This document shows positions 49,549 to 58,512 of a stretch of 64,000 bases of DNA, in pieces. Made by a program: the position numbers and the translations under genes. The DNA is from Oscillospiraceae bacterium (GTDB lineage Bacteria; Bacillota; Clostridia; Oscillospirales; Ruminococcaceae): assembly GCA_018380115.1 (NCBI GenBank), contig JAGZUF010000015.1, positions 1 to 64,000 on the forward strand, given 5' to 3'. The stretch's first letter is position 1; the number at the start of each line of letters is the position of its first letter. The notes under the pieces are model-generated. The model ran no database searches and was not told where the DNA came from. It worked only from the letters and a program-made list of their open reading frames with translations.

Positions 49549-51917
49549 AGGGCTGTTTCCTCCTTGTTTGTCTCGCTCCAGAATGCCTGCACAAGCTCCT
49601 GCGCCTGCTTTGGGGCGGAAACATAGCGCATATGGCTCCAGTGCGGCGGCATCAGGCAGCGGTATTCTGCGCGCGTATAGCGCGAATCTATCAGCAGCAC
49701 AAGGCCGCGGTCTTCTTTTGTGCGTATCACGCGCCCCGCGGCCTGCAGCACCTTGTTCATGCCGGGAAACTGGTAGGCATAGGCAAAGCCGCTGCCGCGC
49801 GCGGCCTCGTAGTAGTCGCGCAGGGCGTCCTGCTCCGGGCCTATCTGCGGCAGGCCCACGCCCACCACCACGCAGCCAATCAGCGCCGCGCCCGCAAGGT
49901 CTATGCCCTCGCTGAACACGCCGCCCAGCACGCAGAAGCCCACCAGCATACCGCTGCCGCGCGGCGAGAACCGCGCAAGATACGCCTCGCGCGCTGCCTC
50001 GTCCATGCCGCTTTCCTGCACGGCAAGGGGGATATCCGGGCACAGGGCGCGGAACTCCTCCACCGCCGCCTTCAGGTAGGCGTAGGACGGCAGGAACACA
50101 AGATAATTGCCCTCTTTTGCACGCACGGCGGCCTCGATATAGCGGCATACCTCCGGCAGGGTGCGCTGCCTGTCTGCATACCTGGTGCTCACGCCCCCGG
50201 CGCACAGAAGGCACAGATTTTCCTGCGGGAAGGGGCTTTGCAGAAAAATGCGTTTGGCGTCCTCGCCGCCGCCCAGCGTCTCGATGAAATAGTCCACCGG
50301 CGCAAGCGTTGCGCTGAACAGCACGGCGGCCTGCCCCTGCGCCAGGCTTGCGCTCAGGAAGGGTGAGGCGTCCAGACACAGCAGGCGCACCGCCACGTCG
50401 GCCCCGCGCACGCTGATAAGCGTGGTGAAGTGCCCGTCGTACATTTCCCAGATGCGCAGGTAAAAGTGTACGTCGAAATAAAGCTGCAGCACCTCGTCGT
50501 GCACGGCGCCCTCCCGGTGCCCGTCCAGATAATCCTGCGCGGCCGTCTCAAAGCGGCTCAAAAGCCGGGCAAGCTGCTTGTCGCCCTCCGGCACAAGGGC
50601 CTTGCGCGCCCCGGCGTGCGCCTTGCGCAGCTCCAGCAGGGCGGCGTTTATGTCTGTCAGGGCCTTGGCCAGCTTTTTATGGCTTTTGCCCACAGCCTTT
50701 TTTGCCGAGAGAAAGGCGCTTTTGGCGATAGAGGCGGAATACATGTCCCGCGCGCGGTCGGCCAGGTTGTGCGCCTCGTCTATCAGAAAAATGTGCCCGC
50801 TCTTTGTGCCGTCGAAAAAGCGCTTCAGGCTCACCACTGGGTCGAACAGGTAGTTGTAATCGCAGATGATGCAGTCGCAGAAGAGCGAGAGGTCCAGCGT
50901 AAACTCGAACGGGCACAGGGCCTCGGCCTCGCAGAAGGCCGCGATGGCTTCGCGCGTGAAGTGGCTGTGCGCGTTCAAAAAGCGGTACAGGGCGTCGTTC
51001 ACCCTGTCGTAATAGCCCTTTGCGCGCGGGCAGTGCTGCGGGGTGCACTGGCGCTCCTCCAGCGGGCAGGCCTTATCCTTGGCCGTCAGCGTCACGCATT
51101 TGAAGCACAGCCCCGGCTGGCTTTCGCGCAGCAGGGCCACGGCGCCCTCGGCCGCCGTGCGCGTCACGGTTTTGGCCGTGAGATAGAAAATGCGCTCTGC
51201 CTTGCCCTCGCCCAGCGCCTTTGCGGCGGGGAACAGGGTGGAGATGGTCTTGCCCACGCCTGTGGGCGCGCAGGCAAACAGCCGCCCGCCGCCCTCGATG
51301 GTCTTGTATACGGCGCCCGCCAGACGGTATTGCCCCGCGCGGTATTCCGCAAAGGGAAAGCGCAGGGCCTTCAGGCTTTCTGTGCGCTTTTCCAGCCATT
51401 CGGCAGCCATTTTGGCCCACGGGGTATACAGGTGCAGGGTGTGCGTGAGAAAGTTTTCCAGCTCAAGCGCGCCGAACAGCCTGCGGTGGCGCACAATTTC
51501 CTCTGTATCCACCTGATAATAGGTGAGCTGCACCGTCACGCCGTTCAGCTTTTTCTCTTTGCACAGGAAGGCGGCGTAGCACTTTGCCTGCGCCCAGTGC
51601 AGGGGGTTGTAGTCCTCTGTCAGGCGCTCGGCAGGCGCGTCTGTGGTTTTTATTTCATCCACAATATACCCGGTGGGCGTCTCCATGATGCCGTCGGCCC
51701 GCCCCTCCAGCCGGTATTCAATGCCGTCCACCACGCGCACGGCTTTAAAGGATACCTCCGCCTTATAGTCCTTGCCCGCGGCCTTCTGCAGCCTGCGGTG
51801 GATGCGCGCGCCCTCGTTGGCGCGGTCGTACCCGCCGGCCTGGGCGCGGGCGTCTATGTCGCCGCAGCGCAGCACAAATTCCACCAGGGCGCGCACAGAG
51901 AGCTTTACCGGCCCCAT
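49545..51917 (-). CDS. XPD/DinG-like helicase with N-terminal PD-(D/E)XK nuclease domain
   Basis: A 790-residue protein joining a nuclease-like N-terminus to an Fe-S SF2 helicase. The PD-(D/E)XK core is seen as EGRADGIM (71-78) and VDEIKTT (86-92). The helicase has CAPTGVGKT (216-224), FYLTAKTVTRTA (Ia) and Fe-S cysteines 271, 274, 284, 291 and 296. DEAH is at 380-383, and C-terminal motifs include GVFSEGIDLAG and QAAGRVIRTKEDRG. It likely unwinds and trims damaged or unusual DNA. It is the first gene of a two-gene operon with the hydroxyacid dehydrogenase. Confidence 0.92.
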   Translation of the reverse strand: MGPVKLSVRALVEFVLRCGDIDARAQAGGYDRANEGARIHRRLQKAAGKDYKAEVSFKAVRVVDGIEYRLEGRADGIMETPTGYIVDEIKTTDAPAERLTEDYNPLHWAQAKCYAAFLCKEKKLNGVTVQLTYYQVDTEEIVRHRRLFGALELENFLTHTLHLYTPWAKMAAEWLEKRTESLKALRFPFAEYRAGQYRLAGAVYKTIEGGGRLFACAPTGVGKTISTLFPAAKALGEGKAERIFYLTAKTVTRTAAEGAVALLRESQPGLCFKCVTLTAKDKACPLEERQCTPQHCPRAKGYYDRVNDALYRFLNAHSHFTREAIAAFCEAEALCPFEFTLDLSLFCDCIICDYNYLFDPVVSLKRFFDGTKSGHIFLIDEAHNLADRARDMYSASIAKSAFLSAKKAVGKSHKKLAKALTDINAALLELRKAHAGARKALVPEGDKQLARLLSRFETAAQDYLDGHREGAVHDEVLQLYFDVHFYLRIWEMYDGHFTTLISVRGADVAVRLLCLDASPFLSASLAQGQAAVLFSATLAPVDYFIETLGGGEDAKRIFLQSPFPQENLCLLCAGGVSTRYADRQRTLPEVCRYIEAAVRAKEGNYLVFLPSYAYLKAAVEEFRALCPDIPLAVQESGMDEAAREAYLARFSPRGSGMLVGFCVLGGVFSEGIDLAGAALIGCVVVGVGLPQIGPEQDALRDYYEAARGSGFAYAYQFPGMNKVLQAAGRVIRTKEDRGLVLLIDSRYTRAEYRCLMPPHWSHMRYVSAPKQAQELVQAFWSETNKEETAL

Positions 51918-51999
51918 GAAACACGCCCCCTTCCAAACGCGGATGCCCGCCTGCTTGTATCTAGTTTACCACGTTTTGCCGCGAAAACAAAGGGGGGCA

Positions 52000-52028
52000 T
52001 TGCCCCGCCGGGCGGGGCGTGCTACACT
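52000..52028 (+). promoter_or_regulatory. Promoter of the DUF1835 gene
   Basis: TTGCCC (52000-52005), a 17-base spacer and an extended -10, TGC-TACACT (52020-52028), 21 bases before the GTG start. Confidence 0.6.
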
Positions 52029-52049
52029 GAAGAAAAGGGAGGGCTTGCT

Positions 52050-52979
52050 GTGACAGAGCTTGTATTTTGCGAAAGCCTCGGCGGCGCGCTGAAAATGGCC
52101 AAGGGCATGCGGCCGGGCACCGTGCAGCGAGGCGTGCGCTGTATGCTGTACGAGGACGGCACCCAAACCAGCGAAGAGTACGAAGAGGTGTGGCAGGCGC
52201 CCGGCGTGCCGGGCACGGCGGGCGAGGTGGCCTGCCTTGCGCTGGGGCTTTCCATGGGGGATATTTCCGGCCTGCCGGGCCTTGCCGCCCGCGAGGCGTA
52301 TTTTGCCCGCTGCTGGCAGGAATACGGCTGTGTGCTGGACGCGCGCAGGGAAGCGCGCGAAAGCATGCGCACCGCGCGCCGCGCCATGGACGCCCTGGCC
52401 GCGGAGGCCGCGCAGAAGCAGGGGCATGTGCGCATGTGGCTTGGCCCCTCGCCGGATGAGGCGTGCGGCCTTTTGTTTGCGTGCAGCCTGCTGCGGCATG
52501 CGCCGTGCTGCGTCAGCGCCGTGGTGCTGGGCGGCCTGCACACAGGGCCGCAGGGCACGCTGGTGCAGCTTTCGTCCGGGGGCGAGGTTTCGCCCGAAGC
52601 GCTGGGCGGCTTTTTGAAAGAGGAAAGGCCGCTGGATGCGCCGCTGCTGGGCACGCTTTCCGGCATGTGGGAGGCGCTGAAGCGTGAAAACGCGCCCCTG
52701 CGCGCCATTGTGAACGGCAGGCTGATGAGTGTGCCGGAGCATTTTTACGATACATGGCTTTTGCGCGCCATCCCGCGCACGGGCAGCTTCAAGGCGGCCG
52801 TGCCCGTGGGGCGTGCGCTGGCCGCTGTGCCCGGCGTGGGCGACGCGGTGTTTATACAGCGCATGCGGGCCATGCTGGCCGCAGGGGCGCTGCGCATGGT
52901 GCAGCCCGCCGCCGATGGACATTTTTACGAAGCTGTGCTGGCCCTGCAGGACGGGGAGAGGCTGTGCGCAGGCGGCTGA
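52050..52979 (+). CDS. DUF1835 domain protein
   Basis: A 309-residue soluble protein. The N-terminus ELVFCESLGGALKMAKG and the middle MWLGPSPDEACGLLFACSLLRH match DUF1835. The C-terminal third (VPEHFYDTWLLRAIP, VGRALAAVPGVGDAVFIQRMRAML) matches the DUF3658-like partner domain. The start is GTG 52050 (MTELVF), after AAAAGGGAGGG. The long frame that reaches 1.6 kb further upstream is only the antisense of the helicase. Function unknown; the family occurs widely in Firmicutes. It stands alone, divergent from the helicase operon. Confidence 0.85.
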   Translation: MTELVFCESLGGALKMAKGMRPGTVQRGVRCMLYEDGTQTSEEYEEVWQAPGVPGTAGEVACLALGLSMGDISGLPGLAAREAYFARCWQEYGCVLDARREARESMRTARRAMDALAAEAAQKQGHVRMWLGPSPDEACGLLFACSLLRHAPCCVSAVVLGGLHTGPQGTLVQLSSGGEVSPEALGGFLKEERPLDAPLLGTLSGMWEALKRENAPLRAIVNGRLMSVPEHFYDTWLLRAIPRTGSFKAAVPVGRALAAVPGVGDAVFIQRMRAMLAAGALRMVQPAADGHFYEAVLALQDGERLCAGG

Positions 52980-53198
52980 TGCAGCGCGCCGCCGGGCGGC
53001 ACGGCGGCCAGGGCCTGCGCCGGATGCAGATTTTGCACGAAGCCTGCCGGGCAAACGCACCGCGGCAAAGGCGTGCGGCCCATGGGGTGCGGGCAGGGCG
53101 CGCGTTTGATACAAAGCTGTTACAAAGATATGTAAACTGAAGCGTGAAGAAAAGGCCGCCGCGCCTGTGCGGGCGGCCCCGCAAAGGAGGCGGCGCCC

Positions 53199-54059
53199 AT
53201 GCACAGAAAACTGTTTTGCCAGCTTGGCCCGGCGGCATATGCCGTTTCTGTGGCAAAGCAGTGTGCGGTGCGCCGCCTTCAGGACGCTGCGGCGCGCACG
53301 CCCTTCTGCGGCCTGCAGGCCGGGCTGCTGCCCGCGGTGCTTTACCGGCACAATTCCCTTATCCGGCGCACACTGGGCAACACGCGCCCTGAATTGCAGG
53401 AGAACAAGGCCGTAAACCTTGCCCTTGCGGCCACAAAGGTGAACGGCGCGCTGCTGCGCCCGGGGCAGGTGTTTTCCTTCTGGCACATGGTGGGCAGCGT
53501 CACGGCAAAAAAGGGCTACCGCGAGGGGCTCACCATCTCCGGCGGAAAGGCGTGCAGCGATATTGGCGGCGGGCTGTGCCAGATGACGAACCTTATTCAC
53601 TGGATGGTGCTGCATACGCCCCTTACAGTGACGGAGCATCACCATCACGACCAGCTGGATCTGTTTCCAGACTATCACCGTCAGGTGCCCTTCGGCACAG
53701 GCACCTCCGTCTTTTATAACTATATCGACTACCGCGTGCGCAACGATACGGATATGGCCTTTCAGCTTGTGGTGTATGTGACGGAAAAATATCTGTGCGG
53801 CGAGCTTCGCGCCGAGCGCCCGCTGGATGTAAAATACCACATTGCGGCCCAAAACGAATGTTTTGTGCGCCGGGGCGGCGTGGTATACCGCGAGGGCGAA
53901 GTGTGGCGCGCCTGTGTGGACAAGCGCACGGGCAATACGCTTTCGCGCGAGCTTTTGCGCCAAAACCATGCGCGTGTGATGTATGACGAAAGCTTTCTGC
54001 CCTGCATCAAAGACGGGCAGGGGGACGGGGCGGTTACCCCGGGAAAGGAGAAAGAATGA
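53199..54059 (+). CDS. VanW family protein
   Basis: A 286-residue protein with the VanW domain from about residue 65 to 180: NLALAATKVNGALLRPGQVF, FWHMVGSVTAKKGYREGLTI and DIGGGLCQMTNLIHWMVLHT. VanW was named from the vancomycin-resistance cluster of enterococci but its role is unknown, and it occurs widely without resistance genes, as here. There is no clear signal peptide. The ribosome site is AAAGGAGG. The stop overlaps the next gene, a lipoprotein, by ATGA. Confidence 0.92.
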   Translation: MHRKLFCQLGPAAYAVSVAKQCAVRRLQDAAARTPFCGLQAGLLPAVLYRHNSLIRRTLGNTRPELQENKAVNLALAATKVNGALLRPGQVFSFWHMVGSVTAKKGYREGLTISGGKACSDIGGGLCQMTNLIHWMVLHTPLTVTEHHHHDQLDLFPDYHRQVPFGTGTSVFYNYIDYRVRNDTDMAFQLVVYVTEKYLCGELRAERPLDVKYHIAAQNECFVRRGGVVYREGEVWRACVDKRTGNTLSRELLRQNHARVMYDESFLPCIKDGQGDGAVTPGKEKE

Positions 54060-54700
54060 ACAGGATGAAATTGAGCGCCGCGGCGCTGCTGTTGGCAGCT
54101 GCCCTGCTGCCGGGCGCGCTGGCTGCCTGCGGGCAGAGCACGGCGCCGCCCGCGGGCAGCGGTGCTGCGCAAAGCCAAAGCACGCCGCAAAGCGGGGGCG
54201 GGGCGCCGGTGCCGCCCTCTCAAAGCGCACCGGCAGATGAGCCTGAGCCCGCGGGTGCGGCGGGGCAGGCCCTTTCTGAAGAGGAGCTGGACAGCTTGTG
54301 GCAGGCGCTGGGCCTTGGGCAAAGCGCCTGGTGGTGTGCCGATGACGAAAGCGTCACATGGGGCGGCCTTGGCTGGCCCGCCTTCTGGGTATCGCAGCAG
54401 CAGGACGGAGGGCGCAGCGTGAAGTACGGCAGCGCATGGGGCTCCGGCGTGACGGAGCTGGTGCTGGCCGGCGCGGAGCATGACGGCACGGGCGGCTATG
54501 TGCTTACATTTTCAGGCTATGTGCGGGATGACGGCGTTACCGGCGCTTTTTCAGGCGGGGCACCCGTGCTGGCGGTGAGCCTGAACGGCGGTGAAACGCT
54601 GGAGGCATCTATGGCAGGCGAGGGCTTTGACGGCGTGCCGCATACGCATACGCTCACACAGGCGGAAGCGGTTGGGCGCCTGGAAGGGTACAGCGCTTAA
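54056..54700 (+). CDS. Hypothetical lipoprotein
   Basis: A 214-residue secreted protein with lipobox ALAAC (Cys25), a Gln/Ser/Pro/Gly-rich linker of about 45 residues and a small C-terminal domain of about 130 residues. The domain has beta-rich patterns (GGYVLTFSGYVRDDGVTGAF, APVLAVSLNGGETLEASMAG). No family recognised. Coupled to the VanW gene by a 4-base overlap, so the two may act together at the cell surface. Confidence 0.82.
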   Translation: MNRMKLSAAALLLAAALLPGALAACGQSTAPPAGSGAAQSQSTPQSGGGAPVPPSQSAPADEPEPAGAAGQALSEEELDSLWQALGLGQSAWWCADDESVTWGGLGWPAFWVSQQQDGGRSVKYGSAWGSGVTELVLAGAEHDGTGGYVLTFSGYVRDDGVTGAFSGGAPVLAVSLNGGETLEASMAGEGFDGVPHTHTLTQAEAVGRLEGYSA

Positions 54701-54865
54701 AATGCGGCAGAAATAAAAAATATGGGCCCGGCGCTCCACTCTGGCAACAGAACTCTGTGGTTTTGCGAAGCAGAATGCCAGCTTGCAGCGGGCGGCAGGC
54801 AAATCATTCCGTCCAGAGGTGCGAGACGGTTTTGTCCCGCAGAATTTGGATGCAGAAGACACGAA

Positions 54866-54908
54866 CAAGCCCCCATGGCAGGCCGGATATGGCTGCCATG
54901 GGGGCTTG
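54866..54908. repeat. Perfect 15-bp inverted repeat
   Basis: CAAGCCCCCATGGCA (54866-54880) and TGCCATGGGGGCTTG (54894-54908) flank 13 bases. No T run follows on either strand. It may act as a terminator for the lipoprotein or for a decayed minus-strand gene to the right. Confidence 0.65.
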
Positions 54909-54914
54909 CCCGTA

Positions 54915-55345
54915 TGATGAAAAGCAAAGCATTTATTTTTTACCTGGCCCCGGCTTTTACCCGCCGGGCCTTTGCCTTGTTCCTTTTTCTTCTTCACCGG
55001 GGGCTCCGGCACGGGCGGCTCATCCCATATGGCGTGGAACGCCCTGTGCGGAAAGGCGGCGTCATCCGCCCCGCCCGCACGCAGCATCTTCTTCGCACCC
55101 GGATAGGGCGCCTGCCGGGGCGCGCCCGGCAGCAGGACGCGCGCAGCGGGCACCGGCTTTGCCCAAAGCTGCCCGCCGCACACAGGCGGCCGTTTTGCCG
55201 CGGCAATAGCGCAGCGTATAGAAGCTGCACCTTGCCCGTCATGCTGTGCCGGGCCGTGGCCTCCAGCCAGGGCGGCCGCAGGTGATGACGGGTACGCCCT
55301 TGCCTGCGGCCATTGAAATATCCAGCTTTCCGCCCTTGTGGCCCT
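54915..55345 (-). other. Gene-less stretch with a possible decayed minus-strand gene
   Basis: No intact gene fills the 645 bases between the lipoprotein and mtaB. On the minus strand, coding-like pieces switch frame: a start near 55303 (MAAGKGVPVITCGRPGW), then MTGKVQLLYAALLPRQNGR, then a different frame (VLLPGAPRQAPYPGAKKML, AFHAIWDEPPVPEPPVKKKK). These look like one protein broken by small insertions, but I recognise no family and cannot prove it. Confidence 0.35.
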
Positions 55346-56635
55346 TTACACAGGCCGCGCGGCGCACCGCGCGCCGTCAAACGCGCCCAGCACGGCGCGC
55401 ACGATGTCGCCCGTGCGGCGGCCCGGCGCGCGCATGCGCACGGGCACATACTCTTTTGTATAGCCGGTAAAAATGCCGTTGGCCACCTCACGCTCCAGCA
55501 GCACCTCGGCCTCTGTGCCGGCCATGGCGCTTATCACCTGCGCGCGCACCTCGTCCGCCGCCGCCTGCAGGGTATGGCTGCGCAGGGCCTTGGTGTGCTC
55601 GTCTATCTGGCCGGGCATATCGTAGGCGGGCGTGCCCTCGCGGCGCGAATAGCTGAACACGTGCACCTTCAAAAAGCCAACTTTGCGCACAAAGGCCATG
55701 CTTTCTTCAAATTCGGCCTGCGTCTCGCCCGGAAAGCCCACGATGACGTCTGTGGTGAACACAGCGCGGGGGAAGGCGGCGCGCAGCTTTTCCGCCACTT
55801 CGGCATACTGCCGGGCTGTGTATACGCGGCGCATGCGGCGCAGCGTTTCGGTGCAGCCGCTTTGCAGCGAAAGGTGGAACTGAGGGCACATCTGCGGCAC
55901 GGCGGCCATGCGGCGGATGCTCTCGCCGTCCATAAGGTCCGGCTCAAGGCTGCCAAGGCGGATGCGCTCGATGCCCGGCACCCCGGCGGCCTTTTCGCAC
56001 AGCGCGGCCAGCGTGGTGCCGGTGTCCTGCCCGTAGCTGGAGAGGTTGATGCCCGAAAACACCACCTCTTTGTACCCGGCCCCGGCCAGCACAGCCAGCT
56101 CCTTCAGAATATTTTCCTCGCTGCGGCTGCGCACATAGCCGCGCGCGCGCGGGATGACGCAGTAGGCGCAGCGGCGGTTGCAGCCGTCCTCTATTTTCAT
56201 AAACGCGCGCGTGTGGCCTTCAAAACGCTCCAGCGGCAATTCTTCAAAGGCTTCGCCCTTTTCGTGGGGGGCAATGTCCACAATGCGCTCGTGCGTCTGC
56301 AAAAACGAAAGCACGTTTTCCAGCACGCGGCGGCGCCCCTTTGCGCCCATCACGATGTCGGCCTCGGCCACGGCGGCCGCCTCCTCCGGGAAGGCCTGCG
56401 GGTAACAGCCTGCCAGCACCGTCACGGCGCCGGGGTGCAGGCGCTTTGCGCGCCGCAGCCACTGGCGGCTTTTTTTGTCGCCCCCTGCGGTGACGGTGCA
56501 GCTGTTCACAAGGTATACGTCCGCGGCCTCGCCCTCGCGGGCAAGCGAAAAGCCGTTCTGGCAGAACAGCTCGGCCAGGGCGCCCGTCTCGTTCTGGTTC
56601 ACCTTGCAGCCCAGTGTATAAAAAGAAAGCTTCAA
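55346..56635 (-). CDS. mtaB: tRNA t6A37 methylthiotransferase MtaB
   Basis: A radical-SAM enzyme of about 429 residues that adds a methylthio group to t6A37 of ANN-reading tRNAs. The N-terminal UPF0004 domain has SFYTLGCKVNQNE and later VNSCTVTAGGDKKSRQWLRR with cluster cysteines. The radical-SAM motif is IEDGCNRRCAYCVIPRARG (CxxxCxxC). A C-terminal TRAM-like domain closes it. The likely start is TTG 56635, after GAGGTGAAACAG; a GTG at 56644 is the alternative. Its promoter lies 320 bases upstream, so the leader is long and contains a repeat fragment. Confidence 0.94.
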   Translation of the reverse strand: MKLSFYTLGCKVNQNETGALAELFCQNGFSLAREGEAADVYLVNSCTVTAGGDKKSRQWLRRAKRLHPGAVTVLAGCYPQAFPEEAAAVAEADIVMGAKGRRRVLENVLSFLQTHERIVDIAPHEKGEAFEELPLERFEGHTRAFMKIEDGCNRRCAYCVIPRARGYVRSRSEENILKELAVLAGAGYKEVVFSGINLSSYGQDTGTTLAALCEKAAGVPGIERIRLGSLEPDLMDGESIRRMAAVPQMCPQFHLSLQSGCTETLRRMRRVYTARQYAEVAEKLRAAFPRAVFTTDVIVGFPGETQAEFEESMAFVRKVGFLKVHVFSYSRREGTPAYDMPGQIDEHTKALRSHTLQAAADEVRAQVISAMAGTEAEVLLEREVANGIFTGYTKEYVPVRMRAPGRRTGDIVRAVLGAFDGARCAARPV

Positions 56636-56809
56636 CTGTTTCACCTCATTTTTTCGGCGGGACGGCGGGAATGCGCAGGGGAGCCCGGCCCGGCGGAAAA
56701 GCGTGCGGCCCCGCTGCGCGCTGCGCAGAGAGCGGAGGCTTCTGCCGCCTTTGCCCGCTTCCCGCTTCGCACGCATGCTTTTACCGGCGCGGCCCAAAGC
56801 CTTTTGAAG

Positions 56810-56890
56810 CCGCCGGTTCTGCCGGTGGAAGGCGTCCGCAAAAGGCTTTGGCTTTTGGCACCGGGCGAGAGGGCTGCAAGCTTTCGCAGG
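56810..56890 (+). repeat. Dispersed intergenic repeat, fragment R5
   Basis: Only the first third of the element: GCCGCCGGTTCTGCCGGTGG, CGCAAAAGGCTTTGGCTTTT, GGCACCGGGCGAGAGGGCTG. It lies between mtaB and the carboxypeptidase gene and would be transcribed, antisense, within the mtaB leader. Confidence 0.6.
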
Positions 56891-56954
56891 TGCGTTCCCT
56901 CTGCACGGGCATTGAAAAGGCCGCTTGCAGCCCGCGCGCCGCCGTTACCCTGTC

Positions 56955-56983
56955 ATTATACAAAAAGAAGGATAAAACGTAAA
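56955..56983 (-). promoter_or_regulatory. Promoter of mtaB
   Basis: Minus strand TTTACG (56978-56983), a 17-base spacer and a perfect TATAAT (56955-56960). The rest of the 500-base gap to the carboxypeptidase start holds R5 and no other feature I can support. Confidence 0.6.
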
Positions 56984-57141
56984 GTGCCTTCATATCCATG
57001 GAAATAGACCAGCACCCGCGCACGGGGGATGCGGCGGCTTTTCGCCGCGGCCCTGGCCCTCCGCCTGCGCGGGGTGCGTACATCGCGGGCGAAGGATGCG
57101 CGGCGCACCGCCGGGCAAAAAGGCCCGATAGGGGGATGCTC

Positions 57142-58455
57142 ATGATGAAGAAGAAAATTGCCGCATGCTTTCTGGCGGCACTGATGCTGTGCGCGGCCTG
57201 CCCGGCCGCATGGGCAGACGGCCTGCCCGCCAGCCCCGCGCCCGCGCCTGTGACGGACCCTGCCCCGGCGGCGGACCCCGCGCCCGATGCGGGCGGCGCG
57301 GCAGACCCGGCCGCGGACGGCGCCCCGGCCGCGGAGCCGTATGCCTTTGACGGCGACGCGCACAAGGTGCTGGCCTCCGGCGTGCAGCCGCCCACGCTTT
57401 CGCTGCCGTGCCGCAATGCGCTTTTGATGTGCACCGACACGGGCGATATTCTGTATGAGATGCAGGCGGACGACGAGGTGCCCATCGCCTCTATCACCAA
57501 GGTGATGACGCTGCTGCTCACGCTAGAGGCTGTGGAGGCCGGCAAGGTGTCCATGACAGACATCGTGCCCATCTCCGAGCATGCCTACAACATGGGCGGC
57601 AGCCAGATATGGCTGGAACCGGGCGAGCAGTTCACGCTGGATGAGCTTATCAAGGCCATCTGCGTGTGCTCGGCCAACGACGCCGCCGTGGCCGTGGCAG
57701 AGTTTGTGGGCGGCTCGGAGGAGGCCTTTGCCGAAATGATGAACCAGAAGGCAGCCGAGCTTGGCATGACGCACACTCACTTTGTGAACGCCTGCGGGCT
57801 GGACGCCGAAGGGCACTATTCCTCCGCGCGGGATGTGGCCCGCATGAGCGTAGAGCTGCTGCACCACCCAAAGATACTGGAATACTCCCAGATATGGATG
57901 GATTCGCTGCGCGGCGGCGAAACACAAATTGTGAACACGAACAAGCTTTTGAAAACCTACCCGGGCACCACCGGGCTGAAAACGGGCACCACCAGCAAGG
58001 CGGGTGTGTGCATTGCGGCCACGGCGCAGCGTGACGGCATGAACTTGCTGGCGGTGGTGCTGGGCTCAGATTCCGGCAAGGAGCGCTTTGAAAGTGCGGC
58101 CACTTTGCTGGATTACGGCTTTGCCACCTATGAGCTGGCGCAGTTTCCCGCCATAGAGGGCAAGGCTGCCGCGCTTCCGGTGTCCGGCGGCGTGGCGCGC
58201 ACCGCGCCGCTGAGCTACTCTGTGCCCAAAACGCTGCTGGTGGCAAAGGGCGAGGGCGCGGGCCTCACCGCCACAGTGCAGCTTGCGCCCTCGCTTGCGG
58301 CGCCCGTGGCGGCCGGCACGCAGGCGGGCAAGGTGACGCTGAAAAGCGGCGATACTGTGCTGGCGGAATATCCGGTAACCATCGCGCAGGACGTGCCAGA
58401 AATGGACTTTTCCTCGGCCCTGCAGCTGATGCTGCAGGCTGTGGGCACCATTTGA
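57142..58455 (+). CDS. dacF: D-alanyl-D-alanine carboxypeptidase (DacF/PBP5 type)
   Basis: A 437-residue low-molecular-weight penicillin-binding protein that trims the terminal D-Ala from peptidoglycan stems. A signal peptide ends near residue 26 (PAAWA-DG), then a Pro/Ala/Asp-rich linker of about 45 residues. The catalytic motifs are S117-ITK-120, S177-A-N179 and K280-T-G282. The C-terminal beta domain follows from about 355. I start at the second ATG of MLMMKKK (57142), 6 bases after GATAGGGGG. The enzyme acts on the outer face of the membrane; no C-terminal amphipathic anchor is obvious, though LQLMLQAVGTI may serve. Confidence 0.94.
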   Translation: MMKKKIAACFLAALMLCAACPAAWADGLPASPAPAPVTDPAPAADPAPDAGGAADPAADGAPAAEPYAFDGDAHKVLASGVQPPTLSLPCRNALLMCTDTGDILYEMQADDEVPIASITKVMTLLLTLEAVEAGKVSMTDIVPISEHAYNMGGSQIWLEPGEQFTLDELIKAICVCSANDAAVAVAEFVGGSEEAFAEMMNQKAAELGMTHTHFVNACGLDAEGHYSSARDVARMSVELLHHPKILEYSQIWMDSLRGGETQIVNTNKLLKTYPGTTGLKTGTTSKAGVCIAATAQRDGMNLLAVVLGSDSGKERFESAATLLDYGFATYELAQFPAIEGKAAALPVSGGVARTAPLSYSVPKTLLVAKGEGAGLTATVQLAPSLAAPVAAGTQAGKVTLKSGDTVLAEYPVTIAQDVPEMDFSSALQLMLQAVGTI

Positions 58456-58512
58456 CGGCATGCGCGGCCGGGGCGGCGTGCGGGCTCTGCGCACACTGTC
58501 CCGGCACCCTGT

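Noticed and set aside
50430..52049. A 1.6 kb open frame on the plus strand leading into the DUF1835 gene
   Set aside because: It is the antisense of the XPD-like helicase, kept open by GC-rich codon bias. The real start is GTG 52050 with its own promoter and ribosome site.
53199..54059. Vancomycin resistance locus
   Set aside because: VanW alone, without vanH, vanA/B, vanX or vanRS genes, does not indicate resistance.
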